Source: Microbacterium sp. C7(2022) (GTDB lineage Bacteria > Actinomycetota > Actinomycetes > Actinomycetales > Microbacteriaceae). Taken from it: a stretch of 64,000 nucleotides of DNA. How positions within the stretch are numbered: the first letter of the stretch is position 1; each line of letters begins with the position of its first letter. The DNA lies in contig NZ_JAPEHV010000006.1 of NCBI RefSeq assembly GCF_028823665.1, positions 124,001 to 188,000 of the forward strand, read 5' to 3'. Both the position numbers and the translations under genes were made by a program. Under the pieces are notes generated by a model. That model had not been told where the DNA came from and searched no databases. It worked only from the letters and a program-made list of their open reading frames with translations. Shown here piece by piece: positions 33,853 through 42,807 of the stretch.

Positions 33853-35508
33853 ATGCCGAATGACACGCCTTCGAACCTTCCGCCGGTTCTGCGCCCCCAG
33901 TCCCCGCCGACGCACGCGTTGTCTGATCTGGCGTCGCGCTTCGCGTCTGACGTACGAGGCGACGTCTCGGGCATCAACCTGACCGGCATCAGTCTCGCTA
34001 CCGCTGACTTGCGCCCCGGCGACGTCTTCGTCGCCGTCAAGGGTGTCAATCGTCACGGTGCCGAGTTCGCATCGGATGCTGTCGCGCGCGGTGCGGTGGC
34101 GATCATTACGGATGCCGCGGGAGCCGATGCCGCGGGAGCCGCCGGTGTGCCCGTCCTCCTTGTCGAGGATCCCCGGGCTGCGCTTGGGGCGCTCTCGGCG
34201 TGGGTCTACTCAACGGGGCGCGACGACGCGCTCCCCACCTTGCTTGCCACGACCGGCACCAATGGCAAGACCAGCGTGTCGCACCTCCTCGAGGGCATTC
34301 TCGGCCAGTTGGGCGCCGTGACGGGCCTGTCATCGACGGCCGAGCGGCACATCGCCGGCGAGATCATCGTGTCGCGCTTGACGACACCCGAAGCCTACGA
34401 AATGCACGCCCTGCTGGCGCTCATGCGCGAGCGCGGCGTCGAAGCTGTCGCCGTCGAGGTGAGCGCCCAAGCGCTGAGCCGACGCCGTGTCGACGGCATC
34501 GTGTTCGACGTCGCGGGCTTCACGAACCTCACTCATGACCATCTCGACGACTACAGCGACATGCGCGAATACTTCGAGGCGAAGTTGCCCCTGTTCCGCG
34601 CGGATCGGTCGCGTCGAGCGGTGGTATGCGTGGATGCCGCCACCGGCGCCGAGGTCGTCGCTCGCAGCGAAGTGCCGACCGTGACCGTGGGAACGCCCGC
34701 GATCGCTTCCGATCCGGATGCCGCGGCAGCCGCCGATTGGGTCGTCGACATCGTTGAAGAACGTCAGGACGGGACGCAGTTCACGCTGACCTGCCGCGAC
34801 GGCCGCGCCCTCACGACCACGGTTCCGGTGATCGGGCGCCATATGGCCGCGAATGCGGCGCTCGCGATCGTCATGATCCTCGAGGGCGGCTACGCGTGGG
34901 ATCTGATCGTCGACCGTCTCGACGGCCGCCGGATCGATGCCTACCTGCCCGGACGCACACAGCGCGTCTCCGGCGAGAGCGGACCCGCCGTGTACGTCGA
35001 CTTCGGCCACTCGCCCGATGCGTTCGAAAAAACACTCGCTGCCGTGCGGCGCGTGACTCCGGGCAAGGTGGTGATGCTGTTCGGTGCGGACGGCGATCGC
35101 GACGCAACCAAGCGTCACGACATGGGTCGGACCGCCGTCGAGGGGAGCGACATTCTCATCGTCACGGATCATCACCCCCGACACGAAGACCCGGACAGCA
35201 TTCGCGCCACCCTCATCGACGGCGCTCGCCGCGCGCGGCCGGACGCTGATATCCGCGAGTTCTCGCCACCCGAGCGGGCGATCATCGAGGCCATCGCCTT
35301 GGTCGGCGACGGCGACGCGATTCTGTGGGCCGGACCCGGCCACCAGGACTATCGCGACATTCGGGGCGTGCGCACCCCCTATTCGGCACGGGAACTCTCA
35401 CGCCGCGCACTGGCGGAAGCAGGATGGCCCGTCCCGGATCCGGTGTGGCCCGTCCCCTACCCTGACGACGAAACTCCGGTCTCCGACCCGCTGCGCCCGC
35501 GGTACTGA
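33853..35508 (+). CDS. Mur ligase family protein, MurE paralogue
   Basis: 551 aa. ATP-dependent amide ligase with the MurE layout: N-terminal uridine-nucleotide domain (DLRPGDVFVAVKG), P-loop ATTGTNGKTS, LTTPEAYEMHALLA, NLTHDHLDDYS, and FGADGDRDATKRHDMG. Motifs that set the added amino acid differ from canonical DAP-adding MurE: DHHPRHEDP replaces DNPRxEDP, GPGHQDY replaces GKGHExY, and DFGHSPD replaces DYAHTPD. It stands alone, outside any division and cell-wall cluster. It may add a different residue to UDP-MurNAc-dipeptide or act on another substrate; microbacteria have unusual B-type peptidoglycan. The start was taken as the first ATG. Confidence 0.85.
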   Translation: MPNDTPSNLPPVLRPQSPPTHALSDLASRFASDVRGDVSGINLTGISLATADLRPGDVFVAVKGVNRHGAEFASDAVARGAVAIITDAAGADAAGAAGVPVLLVEDPRAALGALSAWVYSTGRDDALPTLLATTGTNGKTSVSHLLEGILGQLGAVTGLSSTAERHIAGEIIVSRLTTPEAYEMHALLALMRERGVEAVAVEVSAQALSRRRVDGIVFDVAGFTNLTHDHLDDYSDMREYFEAKLPLFRADRSRRAVVCVDAATGAEVVARSEVPTVTVGTPAIASDPDAAAAADWVVDIVEERQDGTQFTLTCRDGRALTTTVPVIGRHMAANAALAIVMILEGGYAWDLIVDRLDGRRIDAYLPGRTQRVSGESGPAVYVDFGHSPDAFEKTLAAVRRVTPGKVVMLFGADGDRDATKRHDMGRTAVEGSDILIVTDHHPRHEDPDSIRATLIDGARRARPDADIREFSPPERAIIEAIALVGDGDAILWAGPGHQDYRDIRGVRTPYSARELSRRALAEAGWPVPDPVWPVPYPDDETPVSDPLRPRY

Positions 35509-35527
35509 GCGCCGATCACCACAACGT

Positions 35528-36616
35528 TCAACCCTGCGCGGCGCGGATCGCAGCATCCGCCGCCGCGCGAGCCCATTCCTCCGCATCAGCGAGCGACTCC
35601 CGCGAGAGCACCTCGGGGGCCTCGTGTGCATCGACGACTCGCTCGATGATGTCGAGGATGCCGGTGAAGCTCAGTGCACCGTCGTGGAAGGCGTCCACCG
35701 CTTGCTCGTTGGCGGCGTTGAACACCGCGGGGAACGTCCGACCCGCCCGCCCGACCTTCTTGGCCAGCTTCACCGCGGGGAATGCCTCTTCGTCCAGCGG
35801 TTCGAACGTCCAACTCGTTGCCTGCGTCCAGTCCAGTGGTCTGCCGACTCCTGAGACTCGGTGCGGCCAATCCAGCCCCAGCGAGATCGGCAAGCGCATG
35901 TCTGGCGGCGAGGCCTGGGCGATGGTGGAGCCGTCCGTGAACTCGACCATCGAGTGCACGATCGACTGAGGGTGCACCACCACGTCGATCTCGCTGTAGG
36001 GCACGTCGAAGAGAAGATGCGCTTCGATCACTTCGAGCCCCTTGTTCACCAATGTGGCGGAGTTGGTCGTCACGACGCGCCCCATGTCCCACGTCGGGTG
36101 TGCAAGTGCCTCGCTCGGCGTAACTCCGTGCAGCGCCTGGCGTGTACGCCCTCGGAAGGGCCCGCCCGATGCGGTGAGAACCAGCCGACGCACTTCGAAC
36201 CGTTCCCCGGCTCGCAGAGCCTGCGCAATCGCCGAATGCTCCGAATCCACGGGCACGATCTGGCCAGGCGCAGCGAGCGCCGTCACCAGGTCTCCCCCGA
36301 CGATCAATGACTCCTTGTTCGCCAGCGCCAACGTTCGACCGCACTCGAGCGCGGCGAGCGTAGGCCCGAGGCCGACGGAGCCGGTGATGCCGTTGAGGAC
36401 CACGTCCGCGTCGACATCGCGGACGAGCTGCTCCGCTTCGTCGGCACCCAGCGCGACGTGCTCGACGCCGAACTCATCGGCCTGCGCCTGAACGCCAGCG
36501 CGATCTGTCCCGGCGGCGAGCCCGACGACATCGAATCGTGTGGCGTGTGCCCGAATGACGTCGAGTGCCTGTGTACCGATGGAGCCAGTGGAACCGAGGA
36601 TCAGGACGCGACGCAT
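35528..36616 (-). CDS. dxr: 1-deoxy-D-xylulose 5-phosphate reductoisomerase
   Basis: 362 aa. Makes 2-C-methyl-D-erythritol 4-phosphate in the MEP pathway. NADPH motif GSTGSIGTQ at residues 8-16, ANKESL, VDSEHSA with metal-binding Asp/Glu, and [10 protein letters not shown]. The ATG is fixed by TAGGCT-N6 on the minus strand. The stop lies 19 nt from the stop of the convergent MurE paralogue. Confidence 0.97.
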   Translation of the reverse strand: MRRVLILGSTGSIGTQALDVIRAHATRFDVVGLAAGTDRAGVQAQADEFGVEHVALGADEAEQLVRDVDADVVLNGITGSVGLGPTLAALECGRTLALANKESLIVGGDLVTALAAPGQIVPVDSEHSAIAQALRAGERFEVRRLVLTASGGPFRGRTRQALHGVTPSEALAHPTWDMGRVVTTNSATLVNKGLEVIEAHLLFDVPYSEIDVVVHPQSIVHSMVEFTDGSTIAQASPPDMRLPISLGLDWPHRVSGVGRPLDWTQATSWTFEPLDEEAFPAVKLAKKVGRAGRTFPAVFNAANEQAVDAFHDGALSFTGILDIIERVVDAHEAPEVLSRESLADAEEWARAAADAAIRAAQG

Positions 36617-36622
36617 CTGCTC

Positions 36623-36628
36623 AGCCTA
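36623..36628 (-). promoter_or_regulatory. -10 box TAGGCT of dxr
   Basis: On the minus strand TAGGCT ends 6 nt before ATG 36616. No ribosome site. It lies in the 25-nt gap after the FKBP gene, so dxr can be transcribed on its own. Confidence 0.6.
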
Positions 36629-36641
36629 CTGAGCGGCTCGC

Positions 36642-37583
36642 CTACGCGGCGTGCTGCGTGCCGAGGATGTCGACGACGAAGACGATGGTCTCGTCCTGCA
36701 GCTCGTGACCGTCGCTTGCCCCGTATCCGAACTCCGGCGGAATGACCACCAGAACCTGCGAGCCGACCGTCTGGCCGACGAGCGCCTGACTGAATCCCGC
36801 AACCACCCCAGATGTCGAGAACGACGTGGGTGCACCGCGATCCCAGCTCGAGTCGAAGACGGTGCCATCTGACCACTTCACACCCGTGTACTGGACCATG
36901 ACCGAGTCGCCCTCGGCGACGACCTCGCCGCCACCGACCTTGAGCTCAGCAATCTCGACATCTGTCGGCGGCTCCTCGTCGGGAATCGTGATCGTGGGAG
37001 CACCGCTTTCGTCGAGCTCGACCGTCGGCATGCCCGCGACCGGCTCCTGCGGTTCGCCCCACGCAGCGGCGGGCACGACAGAGAGCAAGTCGAGAATGTA
37101 GACCTCTGCAGCAGCCCCATCGTCCGAGGCGGGGAATGCGGCGACGACACGGGTTCCCGGGGTGGCGCAGCCGAAGAGCTGGCCAAGCGGGTTGTCCGCC
37201 GTGATCTGCTGCGGCAGGGCGGTGCTGTCGTCGTATCCGAACGAGCCGATCTCATCACCCGTCTCGGCGCTGTACACCGTGAGCGCGTAGCTGACGAGGT
37301 CACCATCGCTGACCGGGTCACCTGATCCCTCGACGACCACCGTCCGCTGGAGTTCCTCGACCTCGAGCGGAGCGTCGAAGGAAAGGGTGGATGCTTCGCC
37401 CACCTCGCCCTCGACGGTGAGCGAGTCGCTCACCGAACCCGATGCGACAGCTGCGGCGCACAGGTCTCCGGCCGCGTCTCCCGTCGACGTGGGGTCTGCT
37501 TCGGTGTCAGACGCCGTGCAACCAGCCAGGACGGCGACGGACAGAGCCGCGATGGATGCGGCGGCGAGCGGGCGAATGCGCAC
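36642..37583 (-). CDS. FKBP-type peptidyl-prolyl isomerase lipoprotein
   Basis: 313 aa, GTG start with AGAGGTAA upstream. Type II signal peptide with lipobox LAGC (Cys22), so the mature protein is lipid-anchored outside the membrane. Two FKBP-like halves: a divergent one (~55-170) and a canonical C-terminal one with GDSVMVQYTGVKWSDGTVFDSSW, VVAGFSQALVGQTVGSQVLVVIPPEFGYG. Probably a folding helper for exported proteins. Confidence 0.92.
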   Translation of the reverse strand: MRIRPLAAASIAALSVAVLAGCTASDTEADPTSTGDAAGDLCAAAVASGSVSDSLTVEGEVGEASTLSFDAPLEVEELQRTVVVEGSGDPVSDGDLVSYALTVYSAETGDEIGSFGYDDSTALPQQITADNPLGQLFGCATPGTRVVAAFPASDDGAAAEVYILDLLSVVPAAAWGEPQEPVAGMPTVELDESGAPTITIPDEEPPTDVEIAELKVGGGEVVAEGDSVMVQYTGVKWSDGTVFDSSWDRGAPTSFSTSGVVAGFSQALVGQTVGSQVLVVIPPEFGYGASDGHELQDETIVFVVDILGTQHAA

Positions 37584-37684
37584 GATGATTACCTCTTAGC
37601 TGTCAGGGGTGAGTTTCCATCCTCCCTCAGAATCCTATTCATGGGCTGAAAGTCGCCATGCCATTGCGTGCATGCGAACGGGGG

Positions 37685-37690
37685 TAGCCT
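37685..37690 (+). promoter_or_regulatory. -10 box TAGCCT of plsC
   Basis: TAGCCT ends 6 nt before GTG 37697. No ribosome site. Divergent from the FKBP gene. Confidence 0.55.
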
Positions 37691-37696
37691 CGATGG

Positions 37697-38494
37697 GTGA
37701 CTTCTGACCCTGCTATCGATGGCGATCCGGCCGCTGAAGACGCCGCGTCATCCACGCCCGATGAGGCTGTAACGCGCATGGGTGCGACCTATGCGCTGGG
37801 CCGCATGGTGATCACGCCGCTCGCGCGCGTCATCTATCGCCCCCACATCGAAGGCCGCGCGGATGTGCCGAAGACCGGCCCGGTGATCTTCGCGAGCAAC
37901 CACTTGTCGTTCATCGATTCCATTGCGATCCCTGTCGCCGCACCTCGCCCCGTGCACTTCTTGGCGAAGTCGAGCTACTTCGACGGATCCGGTCTGTCGG
38001 GCTGGGCGTCCAATCAGTTCTTCCGCGCGATCGGTGCGATCCCCGTCCAACGCGGTGCCGGCCAAGCCGCACTCGATGCTCTCGATCAGCAGCGACGCCT
38101 CCTTGACGGCGACCGCGCCGTCGCCCTGTACCCCGAGGGCACGCGTTCGTTGGACGGGCGCCTGTACAAGGGTCGCACCGGTGTCGCATTCCTTGCGTTG
38201 CAGACCGGCGCTCCGGTCGTGCCCGTCGGCCTCATCGGCACCGACAAGGTCATGCCTGTTGGCGCCAAAATGCCGTCGCTGCGCCACCGCATCACCGTGA
38301 AGTTTGGGAAGCCTCTCGAACTTGGACACCACGGGCCGGCGACGTCAGGACGCGCGCGTCGGCTTGCCACCGACGACATCATGGCGGCGATCCACGCACT
38401 GTCAGGCCAGGAACTCGCGGGCACCTACAACGAAGTGCCCGCACAGACCCCGATGGAACGCATCAAGCAGGTTCTGCCCCACGAACGGCGATAG
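37697..38494 (+). CDS. plsC: Lysophospholipid acyltransferase family protein (PlsC-like)
   Basis: 265 aa. Transfers an acyl chain to lysophosphatidate in phospholipid synthesis. Catalytic NHLSFID (residues 68-74) and the glycerol-phosphate site YPEGTRS. No clear membrane helix except a weakly hydrophobic N-terminal segment; acts at the inner face of the membrane. GTG start chosen from TAGCCT-N6. The last 32 nt overlap the opposite OsmC gene. Confidence 0.92.
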   Translation: MTSDPAIDGDPAAEDAASSTPDEAVTRMGATYALGRMVITPLARVIYRPHIEGRADVPKTGPVIFASNHLSFIDSIAIPVAAPRPVHFLAKSSYFDGSGLSGWASNQFFRAIGAIPVQRGAGQAALDALDQQRRLLDGDRAVALYPEGTRSLDGRLYKGRTGVAFLALQTGAPVVPVGLIGTDKVMPVGAKMPSLRHRITVKFGKPLELGHHGPATSGRARRLATDDIMAAIHALSGQELAGTYNEVPAQTPMERIKQVLPHERR

Positions 38495-38948
38495 TGGGCT
38501 CGTGGCGAACCGGGAAGTTGACCGAGTTCGCGATGAAGCACCACTCGTGTGCCTGAACATGGGCGGTACGCGCAGCATCCACCATCGACTCGTCGGTAAC
38601 GGTCACCATCGGTCGCAGCACGACCTCTCGAAACGCACCGCCCCCGCGACCGTCTTCGACCATCGTTCCGGATGCCTCGTCGTGGTAGTCGACGACGACG
38701 ACCCCCACACCCACGCATGCGTGCAGGTACGACAACAGGTGACACTCGCTGAGCGCCGCGAGCAGCAAATCTTCGGGGTTCCAGCGCGAACGGTCGCCGC
38801 GGAATGGCCTGTCGGCTGACGCCAAAAGATCCGGCTTTCCTGGAATCTCGAGGGTCACCGCACGGTCGTAGTCGCGATATCCCGACGTGCCCGTTCCGCG
38901 GTCACCCGTCCACGTCGCTCGGACGGAGTATCGGTGCTCGCCCCACAT
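38463..38948 (-). CDS. OsmC family protein
   Basis: 161 aa. OsmC/Ohr-fold protein; members reduce organic peroxides with two Cys. Conserved Cys in LAALSECHLLSYLHAC and in AHEWCFIANSVNFPV, after the substrate loop NPEDLLLAALSE. It belongs to the OsmC branch rather than Ohr, so peroxide specificity is open. The longer open frame upstream reads against the asparaginase gene and is rejected; ATG 38948 gives the normal length. Tail-to-tail overlap of 32 nt with plsC. Confidence 0.85.
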   Translation of the reverse strand: MWGEHRYSVRATWTGDRGTGTSGYRDYDRAVTLEIPGKPDLLASADRPFRGDRSRWNPEDLLLAALSECHLLSYLHACVGVGVVVVDYHDEASGTMVEDGRGGGAFREVVLRPMVTVTDESMVDAARTAHVQAHEWCFIANSVNFPVRHEPTIAVRGAEPA

Positions 38949-38988
38949 GATGCACAGTCTGTCATGACGCAGCACCACGGCACGGCGG

Positions 38989-38994
38989 TAGGCT
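38989..38994 (+). promoter_or_regulatory. -10 box TAGGCT of the asparaginase gene
   Basis: TAGGCT ends 6 nt before GTG 39001. Another in-frame GTG directly follows the box and is thereby excluded as the start. Confidence 0.6.
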
Positions 38995-39000
38995 GTGAGC

Positions 39001-39990
39001 GTGCCGCAGACTTTCGCCGCAGCCGATGCTGTCGAACTCGCCGTCGTCGAACGCAGCGGATTCGTCGAGTCACGCCACTCCGGCATCGCCATCGTCCTGA
39101 ACCCTGATGGCACCATCGCCGAAAAATTCGGAGACCCTGGATCGCTGATCCTTCCCCGATCGAGCATGAAGCCCCTGCAAGCACTCGCCTGCCTGGCAGC
39201 GGGGGCACCGTTGGAGGGTGAGCGCCTGGGCCTCGCAACGGCGAGCCACTCCGGCACGGATCGACACGCGGCCGTTGTTCGCGACATCCTCGCTGTCGCC
39301 GGCCTGGGCGAGGACGACTTGCAGTGCCCACCGTCGTGGCCCGGCGATCGCACTACGCGAGACGAGATCGTCCGCGAACTGGGGGCACCCCAACGCGTGC
39401 GGATGAATTGCTCCGGCAAGCACGCGGCCATGCTTCTGGCTTGCACGACCAACGGGTGGGACACGACGAGCTATCTCGACGTTGATCACCCGCTACAGGC
39501 GTACATCCGTGAGGTCGTTGAACGCCTCACCGGGGAGAAGGTCGCTGCGACAGCGATCGATGGATGCGGCGCTCCCGTCTACGCCATGACACTGTTCGGT
39601 CTGGCCCGAGCCATTCACCGCATCGGAAACTCCTCGACCACGTCCCCGTTCGCTTTGCATCGCAGTGCCGGCACCCTGGTACAGGCCGTCCGCGATAATC
39701 CGTGGACGATTCAGGGCCCGGACTTGCCGGACTCGATCGTTACCGCACAGACGGGAGCGTTCAGCAAACACGGCGCCGAAGGCGTGCAGGTGATGGTCGC
39801 CCCCGATGGCACCACCGTCGCACTCAAGATCATCGATGGAAGCAGCCGGGTCGGCGCCGTTGTCGCCCTTCGGCTTCTCGAGCGCGCCGGCGCGCTCAAC
39901 GCGGCCCACGTTTCCGCCGCGACCTCCATGCTCCCGCTGTCGATCACCGGCGGCGGACACGACGTCGGGGCCATCCGCCCCGCCTTCTAG
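39001..39990 (+). CDS. Asparaginase (class 3, Asparaginase_II / rhizobial ReAII-like family)
   Basis: 329 aa. Hydrolyses L-asparagine to aspartate and ammonia. The family shows a Ser-x-x-Lys catalytic pair, here Ser54-Lys57 in LPRSSMKPLQ, then SHSGTDRH, RMNCSGKHAAML and DGCGAPVYAM. The zinc-binding Cys pair of the rhizobial enzyme corresponds to Cys in NCSGKH and DGCGAP. Followed by alanine dehydrogenase 57 nt downstream; both feed amino nitrogen and carbon into central metabolism. Confidence 0.9.
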   Translation: MPQTFAAADAVELAVVERSGFVESRHSGIAIVLNPDGTIAEKFGDPGSLILPRSSMKPLQALACLAAGAPLEGERLGLATASHSGTDRHAAVVRDILAVAGLGEDDLQCPPSWPGDRTTRDEIVRELGAPQRVRMNCSGKHAAMLLACTTNGWDTTSYLDVDHPLQAYIREVVERLTGEKVAATAIDGCGAPVYAMTLFGLARAIHRIGNSSTTSPFALHRSAGTLVQAVRDNPWTIQGPDLPDSIVTAQTGAFSKHGAEGVQVMVAPDGTTVALKIIDGSSRVGAVVALRLLERAGALNAAHVSAATSMLPLSITGGGHDVGAIRPAF

Positions 39991-40046
39991 CAACGCTCCT
40001 CCGAGGAGCCCGTTCGCTCCAACGACGGAGCGGAAAGGATCGCGAC

Positions 40047-41165
40047 ATGAGAATCGGTGTTCCTACCGAGGTCAAGAACAACGAGTACCGAGTGGCACTC
40101 ACGCCCGCTGGCGTGCACGATCTCTCAGCGGCCGGGCACGAAGTGCTCGTCCAGCGCGGAGCGGGCGCAGGCTCTTCGATGCCTGACGCCGAGTACAGCG
40201 CAGCCGGCGCGGTGCTCGTGGAGGAGGCAGCCGAGGTCTGGGAGCGCGCGGAGCTTCTCTTGAAGGTCAAGGAGCCGATCGCTTCCGAGTACGGGCACTT
40301 CCGCGAGGACCTGACGCTGTTCACCTATCTGCACCTTGCCGCCGACAGGCCGCTGACCGAGCGTCTCATCGACGACCGAGTCACGGCGATCGCGTATGAG
40401 ACCGTGCAAGCACCGGGCGGCGGCCTGCCGTTGCTCGCCCCGATGAGCGAGGTCGCCGGCCGCCTGGCTCCGATGGTGGGCGCTTCGACCCTGCTTCGCT
40501 CAGCCGGAGGCCTGGGATTGCTGATGTCGGGCGTTCCGGGTACACGTCCGGCCGCAGTCACAATCATCGGCGGAGGCGTTGCCGGCGCGAACGCCGCCGT
40601 GATTGCCGTGGGGCTGGGCGCCGATGTCACAATATTCGACACGAACGTGCAGCGGCTGCGGTACCTCGATGATCACTTCCAAGGTCGCGTCAAGACAGCG
40701 GCATCCAACCCTCTTGACCTCGATCGAGCCGTCGTAGGCTCAGACCTTGTCATCGGCTCGGTGCTGATCCCCGGTGCGAAGGCACCCAAGCTCGTGACGA
40801 ACGAGATGGTGTCGCGGATGCGCCCCGGCTCGGTTCTTGTCGACATCGCTGTCGATCAAGGTGGATGCTTCGAAGACACACGTCCGACGACACACGACGA
40901 TCCGACCTTCCGTGTTCACGACAGTGTGCTGTACTGCGTGGCCAACATGCCAGGTGCCGTCCCCAACACATCGACCTCCGCGCTCACGAACGCGACTCTC
41001 CCCTACGTGCGGCAGCTCGCACGCAAGGGGTGGCGTTCAGCCCTGCGCGACGACGCGGGACTCGCGGCGGGACTCAACACCGTCGAGGGCACCGTCGTCA
41101 ATGCGGGTGTCGCGCTCGCCCACGACCTACCCGTCCACTCGCTCGCGGACGCTCTGAACCAGTAG
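40047..41165 (+). CDS. ald: Alanine dehydrogenase
   Basis: 372 aa. Reversible NAD-dependent conversion of L-alanine to pyruvate and ammonia. MRIGVPTEVKNNEYRVALTP at the N-terminus, catalytic Lys75 and His96, Rossmann motif IIGGGVAGANAA, and VDIAVDQGGCFEDTRPTTH. AAGGAT lies 7 nt before the ATG. Two short hairpins (39995-40009 and 40015-40032) stand in the gap after the asparaginase gene. Confidence 0.97.
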   Translation: MRIGVPTEVKNNEYRVALTPAGVHDLSAAGHEVLVQRGAGAGSSMPDAEYSAAGAVLVEEAAEVWERAELLLKVKEPIASEYGHFREDLTLFTYLHLAADRPLTERLIDDRVTAIAYETVQAPGGGLPLLAPMSEVAGRLAPMVGASTLLRSAGGLGLLMSGVPGTRPAAVTIIGGGVAGANAAVIAVGLGADVTIFDTNVQRLRYLDDHFQGRVKTAASNPLDLDRAVVGSDLVIGSVLIPGAKAPKLVTNEMVSRMRPGSVLVDIAVDQGGCFEDTRPTTHDDPTFRVHDSVLYCVANMPGAVPNTSTSALTNATLPYVRQLARKGWRSALRDDAGLAAGLNTVEGTVVNAGVALAHDLPVHSLADALNQ

Positions 41166-41202
41166 CGACTCCGCTGCGTCGGGGAGCGTCTCGCGGGTCG
41201 AC

Positions 41203-42744
41203 CTACCCGCGGGACTCTCCGGTGTCGCGAAGCTGGGCGCCGTCTTCGGGAACGAGCACGCGAGTATCTCTGTTGAGGCTCTCCCCGCGGAAGAACGGCC
41301 GCGCGGCGGGGAAGGCGAACCACAGCAGCATGAGCAGCACACCGACCGCCAGCGATCCGACACCGAGCACGAACGTCCCGCCGATGCCGAACAACACCGT
41401 GTACCCGTAGTCGACGTCGTACATGTCGATGGCCGACTGCACGAACGCCCCGGTCAACATGAGGGCACCCAGCAGCGGCAGCAGACCCTTGTAGAAGAAG
41501 TCGCGCGTCGATCGGAAGAGATCCTTGCGGAAGAACCACACGCTCGAGTACCCGGTGATCGCGTAGTAGAACGCGATCGCCAGCCCCAGCGAGAGGATCG
41601 AGTCCTGCAGGATGTTGTCACTGATCAGCGTCATGCCGATGTAGTAGAGACTCGCAACGATACCCATCACGAGCGTGGAGAACGACGGCGTGCGGTAGAC
41701 CGGATGGACCGTCATGAACCGGCGCGGGAGCGCGCGATAGGCCGCCATCGCCAGCGTGCCGCGCGCCGTCGGCAGAATGGTCGTCTGGGTGGAAGAGACA
41801 GCCGAGATGAGTACGGCGACGACGAGCACCCAGCCGAACGGACCCAGCAATCCGTCCTTGATCGCCAGGAAGAAGTCGTCTGCGTTGGCTTCGTTGCCGA
41901 GTCCCAGGGCGTCGTCGCCGATGCCGGCATACATCATGGCGGTGACGGTGACGGTGACGTACGTGAAGAGCAGAATGACCGTGGTCAAGAGCGCCGCGCG
42001 ACCGGGGATACGCTTCGGGTCCTTCGTTTCTTCATTGAGTGCCAGGCACGTGTCCCACCCCCAGTAGATGAACAGGGCGAGCAGAACAGCCTCGGTGAAC
42101 CCGCTCCAGTCCGTGAACGCCGCCGGGTTGAACCACTCCCAGCTGAATGCCGTGGGATTGGGCGCGGAGCCGTCGAAGTACTGCCAGAGCGCCGCCACAA
42201 CGAAGATGGCGAGCGCGATGTATTGGATCGCCAACAGAATGTTCTGCACTCGCTCGCCGATCTCGACGCCGCGCCAGCTCACCCATGTCATCGCGGCGAT
42301 GAAGGCGACGCCGGTCCCGGTGACCAGCGGAACGTTCTCGCTCAAGGTGCCATCGCCGAACAACGACCAGAAGTAGATCCCCGCGATCTGCGCCAGGTTG
42401 GCCAGCACCACCATGCCTGCCACCGCGACGCCCCAGCCGCCCATCCAGCCCACCCATGGTCCGAACGCCTTCGTCCCCCACGTGAAAGTGGTACCGCAAT
42501 CGGGAACCGCGTTGTTCAGCTCGCGATATGCAAAGGCGATGAACAGCATCGGCACGAATGCCAGCACGAACGCAATGGGTGCCTGCGCGCCGACCGCCAG
42601 CACGACCCATCCAAGGGTGGCGACCAGCGAGTAGACGGGCGCGGTCGATGCCAAGCCGATCACGGTGGAACCCCACAGCCCGAGCGTTCCGGTCGCGAGT
42701 CCCTTGCCACCGGTGCGGTCGAGGTCAATAGGTGATGTGGCCAC
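41203..42744 (-). CDS. APC family amino acid permease
   Basis: 513 aa with about 12 membrane helices. Amino-acid/polyamine/organocation transporter: GLWGSTVIGLASTAPVYS replaces the usual GxxIGxGIF start of helix 1, then CLALNEETKDPKRIPGRAAL, typical of the loop after helix 6. The substrate is unknown. GTG start fixed by TAACGT-N6. Converges on ald. Confidence 0.9.
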   Translation of the reverse strand: MATSPIDLDRTGGKGLATGTLGLWGSTVIGLASTAPVYSLVATLGWVVLAVGAQAPIAFVLAFVPMLFIAFAYRELNNAVPDCGTTFTWGTKAFGPWVGWMGGWGVAVAGMVVLANLAQIAGIYFWSLFGDGTLSENVPLVTGTGVAFIAAMTWVSWRGVEIGERVQNILLAIQYIALAIFVVAALWQYFDGSAPNPTAFSWEWFNPAAFTDWSGFTEAVLLALFIYWGWDTCLALNEETKDPKRIPGRAALLTTVILLFTYVTVTVTAMMYAGIGDDALGLGNEANADDFFLAIKDGLLGPFGWVLVVAVLISAVSSTQTTILPTARGTLAMAAYRALPRRFMTVHPVYRTPSFSTLVMGIVASLYYIGMTLISDNILQDSILSLGLAIAFYYAITGYSSVWFFRKDLFRSTRDFFYKGLLPLLGALMLTGAFVQSAIDMYDVDYGYTVLFGIGGTFVLGVGSLAVGVLLMLLWFAFPAARPFFRGESLNRDTRVLVPEDGAQLRDTGESRG

Positions 42745-42750
42745 GTGATG

Positions 42751-42756
42751 ACGTTA
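42751..42756 (-). promoter_or_regulatory. -10 box TAACGT of the APC permease gene
   Basis: On the minus strand TAACGT ends 6 nt before GTG 42744. No ribosome site. Confidence 0.55.
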
Positions 42757-42807
42757 TGTGCATGCCCGTCGGCGGTCAACGGCCCCCGAACGACAGTGTG
42801 ACCCAGA

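Noticed and set aside
38949-39464. N-terminal extension of the OsmC-like protein
   Set aside because: It is antisense to the asparaginase gene; OsmC homology begins at the ATG at 38948.
41192-41211. Possible terminator between ald and the APC permease gene
   Set aside because: Only a 7-bp stem without a T-run, and it overlaps the permease stop codon.
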